Shown here piece after piece: positions 56,210 through 64,000 of a stretch of 64,000 bases of DNA. Location of the stretch: positions 2,418,001 through 2,482,000 of the forward strand of contig QYRS01000008.1 of the NCBI GenBank assembly GCA_006503535.1. The letters are read 5' to 3'. This DNA is from Arthrinium phaeospermum (Eukaryota; Ascomycota; Sordariomycetes; Amphisphaeriales; Apiosporaceae). Position 1 is the first letter of the stretch. The number at the start of each line of letters is the position of its first letter. The notes beneath the pieces are model-generated. The model was not told where the DNA came from, searched no databases, and worked only from the letters and a program-made list of their open reading frames with translations. The position numbers and the translations under genes were made by a program.

Positions 56210-58570
56210 TCATAATGGAGGACCCTCCGGCGTATCCCCCTCCCCCTCAACTCCCGGCTGAAGCATCGTGTTGATATCGCTCATAATACTCTCATCCGAC
56301 GCAATCGAGCTCACAATCTCCTCCTGCGTATACCCGACCCCAAACTGCGCATTCTCTGCCTCTCCTTCTTGGCCGGTAAATCTCCTGCGCCACCCCCCCT
56401 ACCTGCCCCGACGCCCTTCCCGCCGCCTTCCACACCCCCGACAGCTTGTTCAGCGCCCGATGTTGAGCCGGATCTGCTGCCGCAGGTCCTCGTCGTTGCC
56501 CGGGTGCACAAAGTACAGCGCCCTTGCTCAGGTGCACGATCGAGGATAAAGTGAGCACGCACGTGAAGAAGTGCGTGTGCGACGTGATGGGCACCGCGTA
56601 CGTCACCATCTTGCTGATGGCCGCCGCCGCCGTGATGATGTTGGTGTGCGTGTTGAAGTGGTCGCCGCTCTTGACGATCTGGTGCGGCGCGCAGGCCGTC
56701 ACGTCGCGGGCGGGCGACGAGTCCAGCTGCGAGTGCGGCTGGTGCAGGATGATCGTACACCTAGAAAGGCAATTTTGGTCAGAGGGGGGTTCCACGCACC
56801 AAGAGTGAGAAAGAAGAAGGAGGAAGGAAAAGACTCACGCATGGTTAATCATATGCGCCTGGAACATCATCTCGTCCAGCTGCCCGTCCTTGTTGAGGCA
56901 GTCCCGCTTCGACTCGGGCAGGTGCATGCGCCAGTTGGACAGCAGCGCCTCGATCCGGTCCACGTTCTCGTCGCCCGGGAAGACGTTGTCGGGCAGCCGC
57001 ATCATGCGACCCAGGTTGCGGATCGAGGCGACGCGGTAGGCGAACGACGAGAACTCGCGCTCCTCGCCGCTGAAGAGCTGGTCGTCGAAGTCCTCGAGGT
57101 ACATGGGGCGCGGGATGAACTGGGTAGGTTTCGATTAATTAGCGCACGGGGAAACAACAAACAATAAGGAAGGATGTATAGACGGAGTCAGCTTCACTCA
57201 CCCCCGACAAATACTCATGCTCCTCGCAAGGCAGCGCCACGTCGGCCACGATATCAAACAGCAAGAAGTTCGTCTGCCGATGCACCCCGGCGATCATCCC
57301 ATCCACAATAAACAAATCCCACCACGTCCTCCGCAAGCTCTCCTCGATCACGGGATCGCCCTGCCCGTGGTTCGTCGCGTACGCGCGCTGGTAGAGCCCG
57401 ATCTCGATGGCGATGCGCTCGACGTCTGACAGCAGGTCGCGCGCCCGGTCGTTGTCGCAGCCGCCGTCGAGGCCAATCAGCAGAATCACCATGGCCTGCA
57501 CCAGGAACCCGTCCTTGAGCGCTTCCGGCGCGTAGACGAGCCGCAGCGCCTCGTCGAAGAGGGTGGCGCGCGCCGGGCCGACCTCCAAGTACAAGGAGCC
57601 CGTCCGCATGGCCGCCAGCAGGGGCTCGAGGTCGCGCTCCTTGTCAGCAGAATCACCATGGCCTGCACCAGGAACCCGTCCTTGAGCGCTTCCGGCGCGT
57701 AGACGAGCCGCAGCGCCTCGTCGAAGAGGGTGGCGCGCGCCGGGCCGACCTCCAAGTACAAGGAGCCCGTCCAGCGCATGGGCCAGCAGGGGCTAGGTCG
57801 CGCTCCTTGGCGAGGCGCAGCAGGTGCGGCTTGGGCGGGGGCAGGGGTGGCCCGGGAAGAAGTGGTGGTAGAAGGAGTCCAGGCAGCGCTCGGGCAGCGT
57901 CTGGGCGGCCGGGGCCGGTCGGCGAACTCGATCAGGGCCCCGCTCACGGGGTCGAGGTAGGGGTTCCGGTACAGCTGCAGGCCCGAGAAGCCGGGCGTGG
58001 CCACGAAGGGGGACATGGCGGCGGGCGTTTGTTGTTCCGGCAAGACGCCGCCCAGCACAGATTGGAAGGCCGTCATGGTCGCGGGCGTCGTCACTCCTAC
58101 TCCTCCTCCGTCGCGGCGCCCAGCAGCATGGGGCAGGCGCTGTCGCCGCCGGCCGAGGGGGGTGAGTCGGACGCATGGCGCTTGTTGGTTTCTGGGCCGT
58201 GTTCCTTCGGGGGCCCTTGTAGCCGCGCCTAGAGGCGATGTACTGGCACAAGCTATCGCTGGCCTTGCAGCGCGTACACGGATTGAGCCCGTCGCACTTG
58301 AGATGCTTGGACCTCTTTTTTGGTTGCACCACGAGTTAGTGATTCAGCTTCCCGGTCAACTCGGAAGAAAAGGGGAAAGGGGGAGGGGAGGGTAAGTATG
58401 TAGATGAAAGTATGAGTGACAGTGATGGGATGGTGTTGGGCAGTAGTAGAAGTACTAGCAGCAGCACTAGCACCCAAGGATCGCGCGCTACTTACGCAAG
58501 CGAGACAGGCCGCCGGAACGGTCGCAGATGGCGCGCGCGAGTCGGTGGCGGGCGTCGAGGCTACCGACAT
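56210..58570 (-). pseudogene. Zn(II)2Cys6 transcription factor with many frame breaks
   Basis: The DNA-binding domain is clear: CLAC then, after an intron (donor GTAAGT at 58495, acceptor AAAAAG), RSKHLKCDGLNPCTRCKASD and SLCQY, giving all six zinc cysteines. A fungal transcription factor core follows (SLRRTWWDLFIVDGMIAGVH), and two ordinary introns near 57201-57120 and 56838-56761. The end reads YTQEEIVSSIASDESIMSDI and stops at 56210. Between these parts the frame changes at least seven times: near 58215 (C run), 58105, 57910, 57855, the 57.6 kb duplication, 56515, 56465 and 56380. Most are explained by loss of one or two bases in G/C runs. Start ATG 58570 is provisional; the frame continues upstream as Ala/Pro/Thr-rich sequence without an ATG. 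It is either a dead gene or badly resolved sequence. Confidence 0.65.
57478..57811 (-). repeat. 167 bp tandem duplication inside the transcription factor
   Basis: The block from CAGAATCACCATGGCCTGCA (57481) to GGTCGCGCTCCTTG (57643) recurs from 57648 to about 57811. The period is 167 bp, not a multiple of three. The first ~120 bp of both copies are identical; the last ~40 bp of the second differ by small insertions and losses (CGTCCGCATGG against CGTCCAGCGCATGG). The duplicated protein segment is SLYLEVGPARATLFDEALRL. Confidence 0.75.
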
Positions 58571-61500
58571 GGGCGCATTCGTCGGTGGCTGCTGCTGCGG
58601 CGGCGGCGGCGGCGGGTGGAATGCTGGCTCTCCAGAGGTAGTCGTAGCCGTATTCGTCGTAGCCGAGGAATTCGACGTTTCGGGCAGCAGAGAAGGGACG
58701 TTGCACGCGGCGCCCGCGGCGACGGCGGCGGCGCCGTGGTGTGGTGGAGCGGGCGAGCGGGTAGTGATCCATTCTTAGCGAGTCCATAGGTAGGTAGGAA
58801 GAAATCGAGTGCCGCTTAGTGGTGTATATATGTCTTTTTGTTTATGGACTATAATTGTCCACGGGCCGAGCTTTGCAATTATATGGAAGACTATGACTCG
58901 TAGGAGGTAGAGATGGCTAAAGAGGCGGCTCGGGGGAGAGGGAAGTGAAGCAAAAACCAGAAATCGAATAATGAATGGGCAGTGAAGGATGGGGAGGACG
59001 GGTCTCGCCAAGATGTGGAAAGGAGGAGAAGACGGGCAGGCAAGAGGGCATGAATGGCCAGAAGAAGCAGGTATGTAAGCTGATATGTGATACACATATA
59101 GATATACTTACATGTAGGTTAGGTTAATCGACAGATGCACACTGCACTGCACGGAGACTCTCCCGGCTGGAGGGCTCGGCTCATCCCAACTGACTGTTTC
59201 CTCTTCTGCAAGTCATAAGCAGTATAATACAACGTCCGCACACACCCACACACATCTAGCTGTCAACGTATACTGCCTCTGTTCGCTCGATGCAACTGCG
59301 ATTGTGCATTAGGTAACTGAACAGCGGAGAGGATCTGAAATATCTCGTAGTGGCACCCTTTCTCGGCACGTACCCACGCGTTATTCTGAGACAGACCAAA
59401 GAAAAAAAAGAGCGAGCAGGAAGAGGAGGAGCAGAGGGAAAGAAGCCCTGCCACCCGACGACCCGTACATGCATCTACGGTGCAGAATACGGGGCATGGC
59501 AGGAGAGAGAGGGACAGTTGACAGGGGGTGGGATTTGCCAATTGCTCAGCTGGCCCGGAGATGTGTGTCTGTATGCAATGCACGAACCAGGAAGGGGAGG
59601 GACCAGTCTCTCGCCTGTCTGTCCATTACCTACCTATACTGCCTACCTATTTTTACATCAATACATACACCTGTACATCTACACTGCACGCACACGTCTA
59701 AGTAAGTCGACACATTCGCGGAGGCACGTATGTAGTAAGGAACAATACGCCCAAGGACAGTGCAGCCAGCTATGCATCACGCAGCAAAACGGCAAGACTC
59801 GAAATAGGTAGCGCGGCCTAGTGTTTGTCTCCCAGCGATGGGCGGATGAAAGTGGGCATCGTCGCGACTCGATTGATTAAGATGATCGGCCTCTGAACCA
59901 GCCTGCCAGCAACCAGTCGGTAGACTCGAGAGTGAAAAAACGAGAGACCCACCCACTCTCTGCAAGCGAGGCAAGGGGAGAGACGTTTGATTGGCAGAGA
60001 CCCTGCAGGCCGAAATGCCTACTTATCTACATGTACATATCACGGGTGCGGATGGGTTAGAAAGAAAGAGCACATCCTGTAGGTAGTAGGTAGTAGTTGC
60101 AGAAAAGCCCACGTTGCGACGAAGAAAACCAGAGGTGGAAAAAAAAGAAACGCCTTCGCCAGCACTCCCGAGCCAATCACCGTCGACAATGGCTTGAGAC
60201 GGACGGGTTGGCTGCAACTCGCAGCAAATGCCGGGCCTCTGCCTCTGGCTGGTAATTGAGAGTCGAGACAGCGGCGCCCAATGACATAGCTGCCATGCGA
60301 CTCAATTCGAATCCGGTACTAGCTGCGGCAGGGTGCAGAAGCGCAGTAATAAGAAGCCGAAGACCTCAAAGCAGAGAGCGAGAGAGACCAGACGAGACGA
60401 CAGGGCGCCAAACCCGCCGCCCCCCGAGTCACCAAGCGCCCAATCGCAGAGGAATCATGAATCATTGGAACGAAACATTCGATTCACCACCCAAGATTGG
60501 AACGTAGTAATCCTCTTCACCTCTCATCATCGTTGATGACTCTCGTCGTTCCCGAAAGCCGGCCGCCATCGTTACTTAGAGCTCGGTTCCGCACCGGACC
60601 CAAGCATGGAACAAGATCTCCCCCCACAAAACCAGTACCATGGACGGAGAAACTGACAAGGCGGCCCACTGCAGCAATGTCATCACGGCCAGAAAAGGGT
60701 TTGGCATGAGCAGCTAAAGATAGCAGGAACTCATGGCCCACTGAGGAGTTGCTCTAAGGGCCCTAAGGGAAGAGGTTACAGGTGCCTCGGGAATAAGTAT
60801 GCTGGGTTGGTGAATGGCGTGCTTATCCAGCAAGCCCCTGCAGGAATAATCAGATCAAATCTCTACCATACAGAAAGGCTACCAGCTACCATTCCAGCTA
60901 AACGACCACTATATTCAAGAATTACACATTGTTTCCTTGACTTCTCTGCCGTGATCGGGCGTGAGTGGAATTGTAATCAACCTACGTAGGTGCTATTATT
61001 AAGTAGTGGGCAAAGTCCGGTTTACTTCCAGCGGTCGCTTTACCGGATCCCAAAGTCAAACCGACAGAGTGCCCGAGGGACCATCAACGACAGCAACGAT
61101 CCCTCCGCAAGTCCCACCTTCAAGCCACCCGCTGCGAGCGAGACGCATACTCCATTGGGGGTAGGCTGAAAGTGTCGTATGCCAATGCATCTCCCCATCC
61201 TACACACATAGATGACATACATGAAAACTGGCTCTCCCTCTCTAGTCTCAGAGAACCTGGCCACTGGCAGACTCAGTCCCTGCTGGGGACGACTCTCTTT
61301 CAGCTGAAGCTCGATCGGCCTACCCACAATATATCTCAACGGTCTGTGTCTATTTTAGCATCAATGCGGGCCCGCGCAGCAAATACGCGCCTGCACAGCC
61401 TCTCCCGTCGGCATCACTCGTGGATGTCGGCAACCGGCACCCGGCCGCTTGGGTTGTCTGTCATGTCATGTAAGGCTCGACGACCCCCGATGTGATGTGT

Positions 61501-62165
61501 TCCTGCGGTCATCCGTCGATATGTATGTAGGTATCCTCCTGTCAGCCTGCCTACTTTGAGAGCTGGAAAGCCCCTTGAGCCATTCTCTCTACGAGCAAAG
61601 CTGAATTGAATCAATGGCTGGTTCCACGGTGTGACAGCGTCGCACAGGCAAGCCGGACACTCGCAACATGCTTCCAATGTTCCCAAGCCAATGTCGTAGC
61701 TCCCAGCTGATGTGCTACCATCGGTTTTTCTCCCCGAGCAAGCAACCACATATGACGTTCGTGTGCTTCAATGGCGGTCCATGCCCACTCCCCAACCCCA
61801 GAGGTCTTTCCAAGGAAGAGTCGTGAGAGCCCTACACCGACCGGTGTAGATGTCGGGGTCCCAAAGTAGGCACGCGACGCAGAGTAGATCCCATACGTAT
61901 GTATTCGGTGTCTATGAGCGAGCAGGGCGTTTTTGGAACATTGGCCATCACCTTAGGAAACGGCATGGCTAAGTGTGTAGATGAACTCTTGCCCCACTAC
62001 CACATTGTTAGGACTCTGCAAGACCGTTCAGGTGGCATATACCAACTACAGGTGCTTCATCACCACGTCAGGATATTGACATTTGCACGCGAGCAAAAGA
62101 TATACAGAATACAAGCAGGCCGACGACCTGGTAAAAATAACGGAAATGATAAAAAGAGAATTTGT
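58571..62165. other. Intergenic, no gene supported
   Basis: A 3.6 kb gene-free stretch upstream of the transcription factor. It starts with the factor's presumed 5' region, whose frame (Ala/Pro/Thr-rich, HPPPPPPQQPPTNAP) may extend the protein to about 58750 if one base is missing. The rest has only short frames with no coding bias and no clear repeat. Confidence 0.45.
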
Positions 62166-62236
62166 TGCACTAGCCGCGAATCGAACGCGGGGCCCATCGA
62201 TGGCAACGATGGATTTTACCACTAAACCACTAGTGC
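62166..62236 (-). tRNA. tRNA-Gly (GCC)
   Basis: The 71 nt minus-strand sequence folds as a tRNA. The acceptor stem is GCACTAG with CTAGTGC plus A as discriminator. The D-arm has the GTGGTTTAGTGGTAAAA box A. The anticodon stem is CATCG/CGATG with loop TTGCCAT (anticodon GCC), and the T-arm has CCGCG-TTCGATT-CGCGG with box B. There is no intron. The gene is followed on the minus strand by a T-rich stretch. Confidence 0.92.
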
Positions 62237-63489
62237 TTGACACGTTTCTAGACGAAGATGGATGTCAGAGATCACTCTTATTTCTATCTATATTACTTTA
62301 GAATATATGCATACACAAATATGCCAACCTATAGAACTTGTTCGCGCTGGATGCACTCGAGGTTTTCACGAACTGGCCAACAACACTCTACACTCCCATT
62401 ACTTGCACTTTCTTTTTCCCTCTCCAAGCAGTTGGAGACTACGAGATTGACATGGTGTCTCTTGCCCGCACACACCTGCTATCTGGCATGTACATATAAC
62501 ATCACGCTTGTCGCTTCATCGGCCAGCAAAAGTCTGCCTGCCCTAAGCTCTGCAGCAAATACGCAATCCTAAAGACTTCCTCGGTCGGAGAAGAGAATGC
62601 TGCGGTGTTATTTCCTGTGGTATAAGAAGGCCTGCACTTGACATCAAGGTTGGCTGAATAAACGACCAACAACCTATGTCTCGTTCGCTGTGGCCAAGCA
62701 GCTACGACAACCTCGTAGGATCACACCAGACGGTGCGTCATATATCCATCTCCATCTCTCCCGGATTGTGTCTTCGTAAATCCTCAGCCCACGGTGAGCG
62801 AAAGCCCCTGCCCTCTGTATGCCATTCTCGATGTCCACAGTCCAGAGAATCCAACACTTCACAACCCGTAGACCACGACTCTCTTACCCGTCGGTGAAGC
62901 AATACTGCTACATCTGCCACAGCACTTAGCCTACCGCAACAAGTTGAAATGTGCTCGGCACTGGATGCCATCTGATGCCCCTTGTTTCCATGATTCGAAC
63001 CCGCGATGCACCAGTTCATGTTCCTACATACACTCACATATCACAGCCACCCGAACTCCAAACATCACGAACCTTCCCCAACAAACCTCCCCAACCCAAG
63101 CATCTCACAGCTGCACTTTAATTTCATAAACAATAACACATTAATTATATTGTCTCGAAAGGCCCGCCCAAACCACAACTTCGCGCCACTGCTATAAACG
63201 CACCAGTGTACGTACGTATCCGGAAGGGGAATCGAAACGAGTAATAAATAAAAACAAGAAAAGGGGTATCCATCAGCAGGAAACACAAAAACCGCAAAAA
63301 CAAGAAAACCGATATGCTATGCGAATACCAGTCCTCGACCCCTTGTGTGTCCTTCCATCCTTCCCCTATTCCAAACAATCATGCATCTTTCCCTATCCAT
63401 CCATTCTGACCTATCCAGATGAGAACCCCCTGGTGACAGAGCACATTGGGGTATATCTCTCTTCATGCTCCTCGTCCATCCACCTTCTC
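62237..63489. other. Intergenic, no gene seen
   Basis: About 1.25 kb between the tRNA and the last gene's stop. At 62990-63012 there is a TTCGAACCCGCG word resembling box B, but the matching stem and the rest of a tRNA are missing. 63220-63320 is A-rich, as expected of a 3' UTR or terminator region. Confidence 0.45.
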
Positions 63490-64000
63490 TCATTTATACC
63501 CAACATCATCCCCCACCCCCACCGGCCGCGTATCCTGCCTCCGCGGCGCCACCGCATCCCCCTCCACGTCCTCCTTGACCGCCCGCGACGCGTTCTGCGC
63601 CGCCTCCCGCTGCACCTCCCCCACCACCTTCTTCTTGTTCTCCTCCTTCTCCTCGCCCCTCTTTATGTTCTCCTCTTGGGCCTCTTCCTGCTCTTGTTGC
63701 CTCGACAACCTCCGGCTCCCGCTCTTGTGGTGATGAGTCTTGGTCGACGCCCCTCCCCGGCTGACCGCCCGCGAGTCCTGGCTCCGGCGCGACTTGCCCA
63801 GCACCGCATTGATCGGCTCCCCGTTCTTCACGGCCGCAATCGCCTTCTCCGCCAGCTCGACGCTCTCAAACGCCTGCCCGCGACCCCACTCGCCCAGCTC
63901 CAACCCGAGCTTCTCGCCGGGATTGTCGCTGCCGGCGCCCCCATCCTTGCCCTCGGGATGGTGGTAATGCATGTGCGGCCGCCGGTGCAGGCGCGCCGCA
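63490..64000 (-). CDS. 3' end of a charged, disordered protein (continues past the window)
   Basis: The minus frame is open from the window edge to a stop at 63490, about 169 codons, reading RLHRRPHMHYHHPEGKDGG through LGEWGRGQAFESVELAEKAI to KSRRSQDSRAVSRGGASTKT and ending RPVGVGDDVGYK. It is rich in Glu, Lys, Arg and Gln (QQEQEEAQEENIKRGEEKEE), so probably disordered or coiled coil. No domain is seen in the visible part. The start lies outside the window. Confidence 0.6.
   Translation of the reverse strand, partial: AARLHRRPHMHYHHPEGKDGGAGSDNPGEKLGLELGEWGRGQAFESVELAEKAIAAVKNGEPINAVLGKSRRSQDSRAVSRGGASTKTHHHKSGSRRLSRQQEQEEAQEENIKRGEEKEENKKKVVGEVQREAAQNASRAVKEDVEGDAVAPRRQDTRPVGVGDDVGYK

Noticed and set aside
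62985..63015. Box B-like TTCGAACCCGCG near the real tRNA
   Set aside because: The T-stem does not pair and no tRNA body is present.
1..64000. CRISPR array, bacterial operon or prophage
   Set aside because: Introns, fungal gene families and a eukaryotic-type tRNA neighbourhood; no regularly spaced repeats with unique spacers.

Overview
The window is nuclear DNA of a filamentous ascomycete (Pezizomycotina). Evidence: spliced genes with short introns (about 50-180 bp) carrying GTAAGT/GTATGT-type donors and CTAAC/CTGAC-like branch points, third-position C preference, and typical fungal families (Zn(II)2Cys6 regulator, PNP-NACHT-ankyrin NLR, fungal rhodopsin-type membrane protein, DHA2-type MFS exporter, P450). 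I cannot fix the genus from the sequence. Exon joins below were worked out by hand; in the intact models every phase adds up.

Layout. 1-9.3 kb: no intact gene, but repeated coding relics. It holds a recurring 'PDPTVWWQ...GRDVR' peptide/palindrome cassette, a ~300 bp tandem repeat, a decayed SF1-helicase P-loop and one copy of an intron-like mobile sequence. 12.0-15.7 kb: an AIG1-like GTPase, a decayed relative, and a four-exon gene of unknown function. 16.0-19.6 kb: a PNP-NACHT-ankyrin NLR split by one frameshift. 20.8-22.1 kb: seven-TM rhodopsin-like protein. 23.1-28.9 kb: SnoaL-like protein, P450 (one frameshift) and a nine-exon MFS exporter, an accessory-metabolism-like trio with no backbone synthase in view. 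29.3-31.5 kb: a Cys-rich small protein, an MFS relic and an orphan gene. 31.7-34.5 kb: a secreted protein joining an HELTH zinc metallopeptidase to an SGNH/GDSL hydrolase. 35.4-39.9 kb: an orphan, a PQ-loop membrane protein and a metallophosphoesterase. 40.2-42.1 kb: a possible gene and a graveyard of gene fragments. 42.3-45.9 kb: cytosolic phenylalanyl-tRNA synthetase alpha subunit (the clearest housekeeping gene) and a SET-domain protein with a signal peptide. 47.3-54.2 kb: a three-unit segmental duplication, each unit with a two-exon J-domain-derived gene lacking HPD. 56.2-58.6 kb: a Zn(II)2Cys6 regulator with at least seven frame breaks and a 167 bp tandem duplication. 62.2 kb: tRNA-Gly(GCC). 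63.5-64.0 kb: the 3' end of a gene leaving the window.

The most interesting signals are: (i) two full-length copies, at 2.5 and 32.2 kb on opposite strands, of a ~160-180 bp sequence that begins at a splice donor and ends at a branch point/acceptor, one being a working intron (introner-like element); (ii) the J-like gene triplet with diverged HPD and unrelated tails; (iii) the metallopeptidase-SGNH fusion; (iv) the palindromic coding cassette of the first 8 kb. A caution for any reader: several frame breaks look like loss of one base next to short homopolymers, so assembly error competes with true gene decay.
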